Position numbers and translations under genes: made by a program. Below are positions 33,891 through 46,970 of a stretch of 64,000 nt of DNA, in pieces (position 1 is the stretch's first letter; every line of letters begins with the position of its first letter). The notes beneath the pieces were generated by a model. The model searched no databases. It saw only the letters and a list, made by a program, of their open reading frames with translations, and was not told the DNA's origin. The stretch is from Channallabes apus (Eukaryota; Chordata; Actinopteri; Siluriformes; Clariidae), in NCBI GenBank assembly GCA_030522415.1, contig CM060118.1, forward strand, positions 23,725,651 through 23,789,650, written 5' to 3'.

Positions 33891-34028
33891 TATAGTGCTT
33901 ACCTCCGGCCCAATATACTGAGTATTCAGAACTACTGGAATACTTAAGGTTGTTTTGTTTGCTTTCTGATGAAGATTCCCTGTTAAGCTTATTACTTTTA
34001 ATGTTTCTTCTTTACATATTTTTTTTAG

Positions 34029-34030
<2 letters not shown>

Positions 34031-34095
<65 letters not shown>
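34031..34095. repeat. (ATT)n microsatellite
   Basis: About 21 ATT units between the two homeobox genes. Confidence 0.95.
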
Positions 34096-34438
34096 CAATT
34101 ACCAAATGTCGATTTTGTTTGTTAATGTTTAGAAACTTTGGCAGAAAAAAAATGGCAGAAAAATAAAATATTTTTTTTTTGCTAAACATACACTATTGTG
34201 TGCACAGCCCTGCAAGAAATAAGATTGTAGCCCCTCCTCGTGGTCATCAATGGCATTTAAAGTTTGCGTGGACTTTGGAAGTCAGATTTAGCCGTTAGAG
34301 GGCGCATACTTTTAGATTTTCAAACGAACGAGCTCAATCTGTGCAAAATTTCTCTACTCCTTGGATCAATAGTTCTGGACTCCAGTGGACCGCTAGTTAC
34401 AATTAGCCAAGATAGCACCTCTTTATCGTCCACCTCTA

Positions 34439-34439
34439 T

Positions 34440-34473
<34 letters not shown>
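34439..34473. repeat. (AACT)n microsatellite
   Basis: About eight AACT units. Confidence 0.9.
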
Positions 34474-34959
34474 GTCCTTTTAATAATAAGGTTGACATTT
34501 TGAAAATGACATTATACAGACTACTGGAAAATGAGCAGAGGTAGACTATGCTTACAGCATGATTTAAAAAAGCCTAAACGTTTAATTAGAAGACACTGGC
34601 AACCGATCATTACTGCTGTTAATATTTTTCTGTTTCTCCCCCGAAAAATATTATCTTTGGTATCTCTCCTTTCTGCTCTTTTAGAAACTGGCGTTTTTCT
34701 TTAAATGCACTGTTAAACTTCGTGCTTTGAATAACTGACTAAACTGAAGACTAAACTGAAGACTCGGTGTGTCCGGCTTATGCTTCTTTCCTTAAAAATA
34801 ATAAAACATTATGTAAAACCAGTTAGTGCAAAAAAAAAAAAGCTCGTTGATTAACATTAGGCACTTTTATGCATAATAGGACACGAGCGATTTTGCTGCG
34901 TGAATGTTGAGTTGTCCCAGTGTAATAAATTTAAGGATATTTATACATATGAAAGTACA

Positions 34960-34960
<1 letters not shown>

Positions 34961-35023
<63 letters not shown>

Positions 35024-35059
35024 AATAATAATTTATTATTATTATTATTATTATTATTA
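34961..35059. repeat. (TATC)n followed by ATT-rich tract
   Basis: About 15 TATC units (34961-35023), then AAT/ATT units to 35059. Confidence 0.95.
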
Positions 35060-35256
35060 GTTTTCCTAATATAAAATATAATTACCCCCACTCTCTTACC
35101 CCCCCCCCCCACACCCACACACACAGAGCACACAAATTTGTTACTTAGTTCATTTTGACGATTTATTTCATAGACATATATTATTTTCCTTTTATTATGA
35201 TTTTTTTTAACAATAGCGAAGTCTTCGATTTATTTGCCATGCATTTCTAAAACGTA

Positions 35257-35289
<33 letters not shown>

Positions 35290-35316
35290 TAAATAATAAT
35301 AATAATAATAATAATA

Positions 35317-35349
<33 letters not shown>
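35257..35349. repeat. Palindromic (AAT)n/(ATT)n array
   Basis: About 20 AAT units (35257-35319) switch to about 10 ATT units (35320-35349), so the two halves are complementary and could extrude as a hairpin. Confidence 0.9.
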
Positions 35350-35779
35350 GTTACTGTTATGATTATTATGATTATGCACACGTATTCTACACAGTGTTGC
35401 AAAAGTATCAATACATATAGGAAGTTTTAGCAAAATGTAAGTTTATTTACAAAAAAAATCTTATACATTATTGCCATTCCTTTGTAAACACACAAAAACA
35501 GTTATCTAACCGTTCATGAACTCATTCGTTATAAATGTAACTGCAATTCGAATGCGTTCCTTTAAATGATCTTTATCATTTCCGGATGGCCTTTACATGC
35601 CCCCGTGCGTTCTAAAAGAATGCCCGAAAAGAAGAAGAAATTATATAAACTAGGTATGAAAATGTTTGGAAGACATTTTATTTAATTTCTTTAAACACCT
35701 GTGTGTGGAGACTTTTGGTGCAGCCTCATGCTCTTTAATTTTCCTGTTCATAGGCAGTGTTCATTTGCAGTATAAAGCA

Positions 35780-35935
35780 GTGAAGCAGTAACTGCTTTAT
35801 CCTGCAGGATCATGGTGGCTTATCTTGTTTCAGTAGGCAGTGGCCGGAACGCCATTCTATTGTAGGGCATCACAATGGCGGGAGGAAACGCACTCGGACC
35901 CTGGACCCGTGAAGTGACAACATGCCGCCCTTGAC
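35780..35935 (+). mobile_element. Interspersed repeat, copy 2 of a three-copy family
   Basis: CTTTATCCTGCAGGATCATG, CCGGAACGCCATTCTATTGT, GGGCATCACAATG and GGAGGAAACGCACTCGGACC belong to the same family as 33600-33890. Truncated and internally deleted. Confidence 0.5.
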
Positions 35936-36932
<997 letters not shown>

Positions 36933-37946
36933 ATTTCTTAAATTACATTATTTAAAGTCACTGTTGGACAGAAGCACTTAGTGTCCATCTATGTTTTTAA
37001 TCCTGCAACATCTCCAAACTATTTCACTTGCAATAATATATTATTCTATAATTATTTTAGAGATAACTTTCATTTGAACAGTGGGAATACAAAGTCACTT
37101 TGTATAATTTCTAAAACATCGACTAGACATTAGGTCACATTCATCGCAAAGCTGCAATCGAGTCCAGCTGAATTACCAAAACGCTGATATTAATGTCCAC
37201 TCTTTATGTCTGTTTAAGTTCCCCGTCGAGCTTCTGCTTTTCGTCAGCAGGCCTCGTGTGCGCCTGGCCTCTCTCAACATAAATAGCCCATACAACAACT
37301 GTCTTCATGCTCGATCGGTGAACACGCAAATGAATCAGTGGGAAGCTCTGGGAAGCTTGGAAACAAAGTGCACTTCATTGAATCACAAATCGGAACGAAT
37401 ATTCTGACTGGCTTTATTTTATATAACAATCTCTCATGAAAAGGCGCGGAGGGAAACATGTTTCTGTTTTGCTTTCTTTTTTAAATCACTGAAAACCTTA
37501 GGCAGGCTACAGAAAACTTTATACTCTGGCCCAGTTGAAGAGCTTGGTGTTCCTTCATTCATTCTATCTTCTGATTTTACAAATATACTTTCACGAATAT
37601 GTTCACTGCGCATCAGATGATGCTGTATTAAACATCGAGCTATTTTAACACTTACTTTGAATACTCTGAGGCAACAACAAAGGAGCCCTACAGAACTTAG
37701 CTGCATACAATATTATTCTCAGTATAAAATATGATAATGATAAAAAAAAATGTGCACAATTTGTTTTCATTTATGTGAGATCTTAAAATAGATGGACACA
37801 GAAATGTGAAACTCTGATCGTAAACTCGTTCTAGATAAGTATGATTTAATGCAATCTATGCTACAATTGTTAATTATTTAGCAACAGAAATTGATCAAAT
37901 TGTCTGTTTTGATGTGTATATGCGTGCAGCTCCCAGCGTCCAAACT
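36933..37946. other. 3' flank of nkx2.3
   Basis: No gene seen. 37140-37440 is of higher complexity with a TTAAGTTCC site and could hold regulatory DNA. Confidence 0.35.
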
Positions 37947-37952
37947 TTTATT
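37947..37952 (-). other. nkx2.3: Candidate nkx2.3 poly(A) signal
   Basis: Plus-strand TTTATT gives AATAAA on the minus strand, about 300 bp past the stop codon. Confidence 0.4.
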
Positions 37953-38255
37953 TAACATTTGGTCCAACGCAAGGCATAGAAATGTTGCAATACCATGAGA
38001 TGCCAACCAATTGAAAAACTAATACTTCATATTAATGAAAATATTTTAAGCATAATAAACAAATTATTTTACATGCAATCAACACGTTTGGGAGTCATTA
38101 CATACTTTATACTACATTCTCAAATGTAACGTGTCCCGGCTGAACTGTAGCGTGCTGCTATAGTCAGAATACAGTATAGATAATGAATTGCTATTGGCGT
38201 GAAGCTTCTTATTCAAGCCTGTATACAGAAGACATGTGGTTGTGGTGGCACTATT

Positions 38256-38879
38256 CTACCACGCCCGGATGCCCTGCAAAGGTCCTTGGCACGATGAAAC
38301 GGAAGTCCCTTGTGATGACTGTGGCTGGGAGTGTGCTCCGAGATTATTCAGACTCATGGACATTAATGGGTTTGCGCCTGTGTTTGCTGGGAGTGCTGGC
38401 AGACTCGGATATGAGCAATTGTAGGCGTTTGAATATGCGGCATTATTATAGCTTGAATAACCATTATACCCGTACGGGTTGGACCCCACGGCGTAAGTAG
38501 CGTTATAATTCTGTGATCCAGAAAGACAAGGTTTGCCGTCCCGTACTAGAACCGGCACCGCAACACGCCTCGGCGGCGGCGGATGGTGGTGATGATGACC
38601 AGCCATCTCCAAGCTTTTGTCTTGACGCTGGCGCTTGCATTTGTATCTTCGATTTTGAAACCAGATTTTGACTTGGGTGGACGTGAGTTTCAGAGTGTTC
38701 GCCAAATGTTCCCGCTCAGGAGCGGAGAGATAGCGTTGCTGTTTGAAGCGCCGCTCCAGCTCGAAAACCTGTGCCTGGGAGAAAAGTACCCGCGGCTTCC
38801 GCCTGGCTCTCTGCCTCTGCGCTCTGTCTGGGTCCGAGGGCAGCTCACAATCCGGGGATCTCACTGCAGCACCACAACT

Positions 38880-38881
<2 letters not shown>
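38256..38881 (-). CDS. nkx2.3: nkx2.3 coding exon 2 (homeodomain)
   Basis: The acceptor is TGTGTAG|AGAGTT at 38881. It restores AAG (Lys114) across the junction and gives ETKSCG. It encodes the homeodomain, NK2-SD and tail; the stop is at 38256-38258. A second AG 18 bp in (exon start 38863) is in the same phase. Confidence 0.88.
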
Positions 38882-38954
<73 letters not shown>

Positions 38955-38961
38955 AGCAGAA

Positions 38962-39004
<43 letters not shown>

Positions 39005-39767
39005 GAATAATAATATCAGTAAACGTAAGTTAGTTTTTGTGATTAATTCATTAATTTTCATAATTCTATACATAATACAAAAAACATTTACTTATAATTC
39101 TGAAACAAATGTGAAAAGACGCAAAAAAATTTTTTTTCATCCCCCCGTCTTTTTTACCTTTAATTTAAGATTATGTTAATTTTTTTAGGATATAATTTTC
39201 TTTAAAATCTATTATAAGAAAAATAGTAATACATCAACAAAAAGACGCTAATCTTCACTCCAAAACAATAAGGATACATGCAGCCATTACTTGAAACAAC
39301 AAAATGACACTACAAATATGTAAAGATTAATATATTTTGTTTTTCTTCAGAGTTCCAAACTTTCTTGAAACCTTGATTAAGTTAAGTCTTAGATGTATTC
39401 TTTTTAATTAAAGTTCAAAGCACTTACTGGTTTCCTGCTCTTCGAGGTCGTCCTCTAACTTTGCGTCTACGACGTGCCCCAGAGCAGGATGGCCAAACAT
39501 GGGCGGAGAAAGGCTGCTTTCCACCAGGTTGTCTTGTACAGAGAGGGCGTTGAGGAACGCCATCCTGTCCTCACTGTCCGAGAATCCGGGGCTCTCTGCC
39601 CCTCCGAGCAGGCAAGATTGTGGAGTGTGAAAGCGCTGCTGGTGCTGCTGTAAATCCGGTAAGGGCGCTTGCAAAGACTGACCGTGCTGGTGGTGAGATT
39701 GCTGCTCCAGTTTTAGTATGTCCTTGACAGAAAATGGGGTTGACGTTACTGGGCTGGGAAGCATCAT
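38256..39767 (-). CDS. nkx2.3: Homeobox protein Nkx-2.3 (2 exons)
   Basis: Exons 39428-39767 and 38256-38881 (minus) join in phase 1 to give 321 aa. The TN domain [11 protein letters not shown] is at 11-21. The homeodomain is 140-199 ([10 protein letters not shown] ... [19 protein letters not shown]), with the Tyr54 of the NK2/NK4 class. An NK2-specific domain [13 protein letters not shown] is at 220-232, preceded by five His and four Pro. The Tyr/Asn-rich tail ends LQGIRAW, the signature C-terminus of Nkx2.3. It is a nuclear transcription factor with family roles in pharyngeal endoderm, gut mesenchyme and spleen. nkx2.5 is excluded by the tail and by synteny with got1 and slc25a28. The intron is only 546 bp and has an unusual acceptor (see findings). 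The start is the first of two tandem ATGs (MM), as in other Nkx2.3 proteins. Confidence 0.95.
38884..38952. repeat. (CA)n tract against the nkx2.3 splice acceptor
   Basis: About 34 CA units on the plus strand, that is (TG)n in the nkx2.3 transcript. It ends two bases before the exon. Confidence 0.95.
38962..39004. repeat. (AAT)n in the nkx2.3 intron
   Basis: About 14 AAT units, 10 bp from the CA tract in the same 546-bp intron. Confidence 0.95.
39428..39767 (-). CDS. nkx2.3: nkx2.3 coding exon 1
   Basis: ATG at 39765-39767, donor ACCA|GTAAGT ending at 39428. It encodes residues 1-113: TN domain, Gln/His-rich stretch (26-45) and acidic [13 protein letters not shown]. Confidence 0.93.
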
Positions 39768-40130
39768 CGGGCTCTGTTCAGCGGCATCTAGAATATGAGC
39801 TCTGCTGAACTGGCGTCCTGAAGCAGTGAGTCTTACTAAAAATATTTGCTTTAGATAGGCAAAGATTACATGGAAACATACCCCGTTTGTGAACTAATTT
39901 TCCATTTTCGGAGAAGAGCGACAGAGGCGCACAGAGGGACGAGCAGGGTCAGTCCCCTCGTGAAAGCATTGAGCTTCGAGACACTGCTGTGTGTTTTGCA
40001 GCAGTTTCTTGAAGTTGTGGCGTTGCTTCATGCTGGTGATGTCATGCTCCCGGGGCGGGCCGAAGACTGAAGGAGTGACGAGCAATGCCCTCAGTACCAA
40101 ATCAGCTAGCTCCATGTTTCATACTCTGTC
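39768..40130 (-). promoter_or_regulatory. nkx2.3: nkx2.3 proximal upstream region
   Basis: GC-richer DNA immediately 5' of nkx2.3 with a GGGGCGGG box near 40054. A 73-codon open frame (40115-39894, minus) lies in the same strand and frame as exon 1 but is closed by a stop before it. It may be 5' UTR, promoter or an unrecognised upstream ORF. Confidence 0.45.
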
Positions 40131-40532
40131 TGAGTAAAAGAGGTTCCTATTTGACCGCATATTTTAGGATCATGTAAGGTGCAGTTGATTGCTGTGATTA
40201 AATTATTATTATTATTATTATTATTAGGCTACATGTCTTTAGGGATAAATAACGGTATGAGTATAAAGTTTTTAGTCCTATACGCGGCCAAATCACACAC
40301 ATGCTGCTGTACAAATGCCCTTACATTTATTATTATTATCACCATCATCATCATCATCATTATTTTTTATAGTTATTATTATAAATAATATTAGTAGTTT
40401 ATGATTGCTTTTAATGCTATAGCTGATAAAATTTCAAAGCTTGTTTCTCAGAAGGATAAAATGTATTTGCATTTTTAAAGTCTGAGTCCCAGCCATCATT
40501 ACAAAGCTTTAATATTCCGCCACGCAAACAAA
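40131..40532. other. nkx2.3 upstream spacer
   Basis: Mostly AT-rich with ATT/ATC runs at 40203-40228 and 40328-40384. No gene seen. Confidence 0.4.
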
Positions 40533-40614
40533 TCAAGTGAGTGGGATCAACAGTGCTGTTGAAGTGGACGTGTACACATGACCTTTAGAGATGACCAACC
40601 GCAGTGCTGACTCA
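40533..40614. promoter_or_regulatory. Candidate enhancer with NKX, RUNX and AP-1 sites
   Basis: Within 82 bp are TCAAGTG (40533-40539) and TGAAGTGG (40560-40567), both fitting the NKX2/tinman consensus; AACCGCA (40597-40603), a RUNX core; and TGACTCA (40608-40614), a perfect AP-1 site. It lies about 0.8 kb upstream of nkx2.3. Function is inferred from motifs only. Confidence 0.4.
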
Positions 40615-43528
40615 GTTACACAGTTTAGACATAAGTTTATTCGCAACGTATTTTGCAATTTCAATTAGAAAGATGTGTATAAAAATCTGTTTCTAAAACA
40701 AACAACAGCTCTCATTCAAATTGATATCATATGAGGTTGGAAAACATTTTGTTTAGCCTAATCCAGCATGCCGATGTCTGCATTTCAGTGTTAAATAACC
40801 TTTAGGGATGATCTTATATAAACTAATAAACTATATTATATATAAGCATATATTTTGCATTTAGGCGTGTAGTCGTAATTTATTTTATTAGGAGTGATTG
40901 TACCCTTGATGGTTTACTAGCTTAATTACGTGTTATTACTGAAAAGTCGTAAAGATAAAATCGGATGGAAATACTGCATTGCGTTAAATAAACTTGGCGG
41001 TTTATCCAAGGTTTTGGCGTTTCTGCAGCAGAAATTTTTTTCATAATGTAATAGGAAATATAATAAAATATATATGCAAAAATGCCATTTTACCCCAAAA
41101 TACAGTGCAATAAAGAAAACGACATAAAAATATACGACATATTAAAATACTCTTTAAAACAGCACTGTTTACAGGGCATTTTTCTAACAAGTGAATTGGG
41201 TACAAATAATTTTTATAGCCCTGTTAATGATTTAGACCGTTTGCCATAATCTGCAATCACATGCACACGTTAAAATTATTTAAAAAAAATTCAAGTGTTT
41301 AATGCGTGCTGTATTTTTTAGCTGGTTTCTGGTCTAAGCCACGTATTATATGACTTTAAACATTAATCAATAATAAAAGTGTTGTTTATCGTCATAATAG
41401 GAAATGGACAAGATTGTTGCCCGTTGAGCGATGCTCTCTGCTGTCTCTTGTCCTGTGTCATTTGCAGTTCAGCACCGGCGCCAGTGACAAAAGCTGGTCG
41501 CTCCTAAAAAGCAGAGGAAAGACAGGGAAGAGTAAAACGAGATAATCTCATCCGTTAGCTATCAACACTGCTGTTTAGATTAGCCTGATGTCTTCCCGGC
41601 TGAAGATAAATGTCTCAAAATGGCACATAATAGCGCAGCAGATGTTAAAAAGAGTTACAGGCGCACTTAACATCACTGTGCTGAATTAATTATTATTATT
41701 TTCTTTAAAAAGGTCTATGCGTTATCGTTTTTCGTGAAACTTTTATCAGCTCCAAGAGTCACCCTCTCTATAAAATGCCCATCATTCATCACCACGATAA
41801 AGCCACATGTGCCGACATACTGGAAAAGCGACAAACTGGTGAGGTGTCTGACTGGATCTATTATTAATGAAATTTGCTGGCGATATATAACTGCCGATGT
41901 GCATATATGCTAATCAGAGATCTACTGTGATGCGTGTTAGTGGTGGTAATGTGTGTTGTGTGTTGGAGAAGAGGTCACTAATAGCTCCATTACGTTCGGC
42001 GCGTCCCACTCAAGCAAGAAATTCAGCTGAGCGTGAAGGGCGCATGTGTGCTGCTCATCCACACAACCGAATACACCCCCACCAACACACACACAAAAAA
42101 CACAACATAACCATTTCATTATCTTGTCTCAACAAAAATACACCGAACACAAATATTTTAGACTTAAAAGGCAAATCGCATGGATTATCTATTTGTGTCT
42201 ACACCAGTATTGAATCATGCAGTTTTATTTCTATAATGTTTTTTTATTACTATAATGTAAATGATTACTTCTATAATGTTTTATGAATATAAAAATAACA
42301 CTTTCTCGCTGACATCCATGTGCCTGTGCAACTTAATAAGTCAGCTTTATACAAACCAATGTCCTTTTCCCAGTATATGTGTAGGACGCGCATGCGCTCT
42401 CAGTTTGTTTAAGTCATTTTAAGAGTTTAACATAAACGTCGTATATTTTCATTAGAGCGAAACGCTCCGTCATTATTGCTTAAGTACGAGCAGCTTATTT
42501 TTTATTACCTCGTAGCTCACGTCGCCCATTCAAATACGATTTTCCTTTCTAAGCGTATTTTCTTGAGTATTTTCATTATTTCGTTTATGTGACATGTATA
42601 TATTTTCTATAAAAAATTAACACCTAATGTTGTCTAACGTTGATGCAATCTTTGTGACTTTTTTATGTTTCGCCATGTAATGGCGTGTGGTTTATCTGAG
42701 CGCTAAAACCATTTATTCGGGTTTATGGAAACGGGCCTCCCTGACAGCCATGTCCTAAACATGGACGAATATCAGCTGTACCACACGCATTACTATCTCT
42801 ATCGTGATATTTCATTATAGGCCTACACTAATCCACAGAAAAAGCTGCAAATGTGTATAAAGTAAGACGATCCCATGACCCAAACAATTTTGGGGATTGT
42901 CTCACTTACCTGGCATTGTTCACGTGGATCTTGTTGTCAAAGCTTTTTGACAAATGTCAATTCTCGGTAAAACAAAAAATAAATAAAACAATGTAAATGT
43001 TCCCAGTGAATCACTTTACCATCAGCTTCATCTCCTTCCTCAATGAATCTGAGAGAAATGACAGCAATGTTTGCGTGCCAGTACCAGTCTGGATACAAAC
43101 AGACCTTAAATCCATGTTTACGTGAAGGAAGAGTCTGTTTCCTGAACCTAACAAAACCCAGGCCTGAGCGCCATGACAGTAAGCTGGTCAGCAGAGGGAG
43201 GGAGAGGCCAATAGATCATCTTCATCAGGACCTGCACCAAAGTTGGCTGCAGAGGTGTGAAAGGATTGTGGAGGTTGTTCAGTGCTAGCTTGAACATAAT
43301 TCTCATGCGACGGCAATTATATTCAGAAATAACTTTCAAGCTAGAACCCAAAAGAGGTTACATTATTTAATTAATTTGTCTGGAGGGGCAATTAAAAGCC
43401 TTCTTGTAAACAAAACTAAGAAAAACATTGTAGGACCCTTAAAGTAACTGTTTAACATACATACATACATAAATTAAAACATGGAATCATGTATTAAATA
43501 TTTTGACTTATGTAATTTTGCAAGTATA

Positions 43529-43529
<1 letters not shown>
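40615..43529. other. Intergenic nkx2.3 to got1, part 1
   Basis: No gene. 41390-41560 and 41800-41940 are higher-complexity islands in AT-rich DNA (for instance CAGCACCGGCGCCAGTGAC) and are candidate conserved elements. The 129-codon frame at 41897-42286 looks non-coding. Confidence 0.4.

Positions 43530-43590
<61 letters not shown>
43530..43590. repeat. (ATT)n microsatellite
   Basis: About 20 ATT units. Confidence 0.95.
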
Positions 43591-43591
<1 letters not shown>

Positions 43592-46500
43592 AAATAATTA
43601 TAATTATAATTATATATAAAATGACTCCAGGTTAGGCTATACAATTGTGGTATTAAACTGAAACAACTGTATTCTCCCCTTGTAATCACAAAGGCGTGTC
43701 AACATATTAATCTCAATTTGGATGTCTTGATTGTCATGTCAATAAATCACCTAGACAATACAGTGGAATCTGTGGAAGAGTGGTGTGTGTGGTTCAGACA
43801 TGATCCAATCACTTTTTAGTCAACTGAATAATTGCAAATGTGTGACAAGGAGGGATTTACTTATTCCTTCACACACAAGAATTGCGACCAATCAGAATCA
43901 TCTTAGTAAATTCCACAGTAAAATTACGCTTTAAGGCTACACAAATTGTTGCTTGTCATTTGTTGACACAAGGGTTAGGAAGCTGCTGTTTTGCAAATGA
44001 ACACCCCTGCTTGATGGTCCTTGTAGACCCACCTAATGGTTTTAGTATAAGAAACCATACGGCAGATCTACAAGAACCATAAAAATGATTAGTCTCCAAA
44101 GTGGTGCTGAAGTGATTAATATTATCTAAAATAAAAGTGAATAAAATTCCCTAATCCCCTATTTCTTATAGCATTTTATAATGTTTAGCCATGTGGATGA
44201 ACATATGCAGTCAGAAATTATATCAGTACCAAATATGTTTTTTAAAACACAAATTAGACTAACTTACTGTTTACAATTGTTAATTGTCATGTTTTATTAG
44301 TCACATACAAAAAGCTATATTCATTGTAGTGAAATTATTGGTAGCATAATTCCAGGCCTGGGCTTATACAGTAGACAATAGCAACAAGGTCAAGGCAAAT
44401 AGCCTGTACAATATACAACAGACTATGTATGCACCTTCATGTCTAATATGTGTAAATGGGAACTGGAATGCAAAAGTCCATAGTAAGTAATGGTAAAAGA
44501 GACATGATTCTGAAGATGTGTATAATACAAAAGAGCATAAGATACATCAGTATGAACAAGACAAAAGATAGTGGTAAGTCTGACAAGTCAGTACAGAAGG
44601 CACAGGTGTGTACAGATTGGCATGTTTGTGTGGGTTGTCCAGAGATAGGTGGCTTTAAATAACATGGCCATTGTGAAGGAATTTTGCAATGGACTCAAAA
44701 ATACATTTAGAGAAAAAAAATCAGTGGTCATGGTGTATATAAAGAGTATGAAAAATTCAAAGCCACTTGAAAACTGCTTTATCTAAAATTACAGACTGTC
44801 ATTTCTTCTATAAATTATTATATCTAATAAGGTGTATATGAATTAAGTTAGGACTTTTCTAAAGAAAAGGAATATAACATTTTATTATTATTTATATATT
44901 ATTTATAAAATAATCATGAATCTTTTGGAAACACAACTATATACTTCACAGTTCTGTCAGATTATCTCCTTTTTTCACTATAAAGGACCCTGATTAAGAA
45001 ATGGGTCTATGCACTTGGCACACTAGTTGCTGAACTAGGCTTTCAGCCCAGGCACAAAGCCCGCTATATATACAGCATGCATATCTGAAGAGGTGCAGAC
45101 CCCCCGGGTCCCGGAAGGTGAGCCTTATCAGCTGCTAGTTGGAAGGCTGTTTGTTTCGGCTGGGTTCTGAGTCCTCGGCAGCACCATTGTGCCTCTGATT
45201 GAGTCAGGTGACTAATGGCCTTGCCTGCCTTGGCCTCAGACTGGAGGAAAGGAAGAGGTGAGCCAAAGGCCTGGGAGTGGACTCTGCTGAAACACCAGAC
45301 ATTTTCTGGTGACAGTACATCACCAAGCTGGGGAGGTCTGCTCTCAAAGACCACTGACGGAAGTTAGGCTAGTATAGATCCCCACCTCCTGCTCCTCCTC
45401 ATGGGACCAATAAATTAGACAGCTGTATTTCTGCCCAGACGGCCTTAGCCTTGCAGGTGTGTGTTTGTATATATGAGTGCAAATTAGTGACTGTTAAGAC
45501 TATAATGTGTGTGACCTATGTCTCAGGGAATGTGGTGCAAGAGGAAGCATGTAACCTAAATATTCTCATCCTCTCTATTGCCAGTGATGAGGAGTGATAA
45601 AGATATACCAGTGTAAATAGTAGCTACCGTTCATCCAGTAGGCCAGTGAAAGGCTACATTTCCTCTTGTTTCATTTAAAATGTCCCCTGGGCTTCACTAA
45701 AGTTGCAAAAATAAAATGCAAAGGTTGCATTGAGTTCATCTGACCACTGGAATGTCCATCGTTTACTAAGTTTGTCTCTGAAACAATAATATAATTAATT
45801 TCATTTGGATTTATATGGTGTTCACTTGTGCATACACACCACATGACCTCCCACAGGGTAAACATGTTGCGGGCAGCAAGCCTGTGTTGCTCTAAGCAGC
45901 CAGTGTGGCGTCTCCCATCAAAATGACAATTTGTTTTCATTAAGCCATGAGTTCCCATTCATGTGTCGTCATATCTGTAAATAAAAGTGACCATATTTCT
46001 GCTCGAACATTTCCTTTGCAATTTGAATTTGGCAGAGCAGTTTGCTCCTTTCTCTGTAGGCGTGTGCAAGCTTGGGAAATGCAGAATATCGATCAACCTC
46101 TTAAAGCATGGCGTAAGCCCTGGGAATTACTAACAATGTGAAGACAACTGAAAAGATTAATATATACTACTAGATGTATAATGTTTATTCTAATAGCTTC
46201 ACATCAACAAATATAATATGAAAATAAAATGTACTGATATATACTTATATAGTTATTTAGCTTTTTAAAAATAAAATGTTTTATGCTTGTACTCTTTTCA
46301 TTGGTCCTTATGATGAAAAAAATAATAAATAAAAGAAAGTAAAACAAAAAATTGAAAGACAACGGGAGCAAGGATTTAAACTGCACTTTGTCAGTGGTTC
46401 GAACAAAAATAGGAGCACTCAAGGGTATTCACAGCATACATGTAGAAACTTGCAATATCCCACTGAGGAACTTGTGAGGCACTGTGAATCGAACAAATTT

Positions 46501-46619
46501 CTTTCACTGGAATGATTCTACTAAGCGTTACTAAATAGTCGCAAACTTCTAGAGAAAAACAGCGAACTTCAGAATTTTGACTAGTTTTCATTTATAAGTC
46601 TGGGATGTACTGTAAAAGC
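43591..46619. other. Intergenic nkx2.3 to got1, part 2
   Basis: No gene. 44275-44480 resembles a decayed retroposon (TTTATTAGTCACATACAAAA, then ACAGTAGACAATAGCA). 45040-45370 is a GC-richer island with a CTTATCAGCTG composite GATA/E-box; its 96-codon minus-strand frame is unrecognised. Confidence 0.4.
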
Positions 46620-46970
46620 TTATTTCCAGAATGTTACAATGGTGTGTTCCCCTCTGTTAAAATATGTTTATTTTTTAGAAAAAAGAGGTCCCATCTTTGA
46701 AGCTTAGACCCCTTCACTTTACAAAGAACTACTGAAGAACCCCTTTTGTAATAAAATGCTGTACAGAAATTGTACTGTTTTACAACTAATATTAGTAATG
46801 TGTCAATATCTGTAATTACACAATTAGAAAACAAAAAACCTTAAGAGTACTTTTGGCTTGTCTATTGGGCGATCCGTCAAAGGTTCCATGGTTTGTCCCT
46901 ATCAGAAGGAGTTCTAAGTAGAACCATTTTAGGAGTCTAAGAAACATTTAATTGTTCAATGAAACCTTAA
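46620..46970. mobile_element. Possible decayed MITE
   Basis: The block contains GGTTCCATGGTTTG, AGTAGAACCATTTTAGGAG and, at its other end, GTGTGTTCCCCTC with AAGAGGTCCCATCTTTGAAG. I associate these with a common fish miniature element. The ends are not resolved. Confidence 0.35.

Noticed and set aside
41897..42286. 129-codon open frame as a gene
   Set aside because: It runs into Asn/Tyr/Phe-rich AT sequence and has no homology signal.
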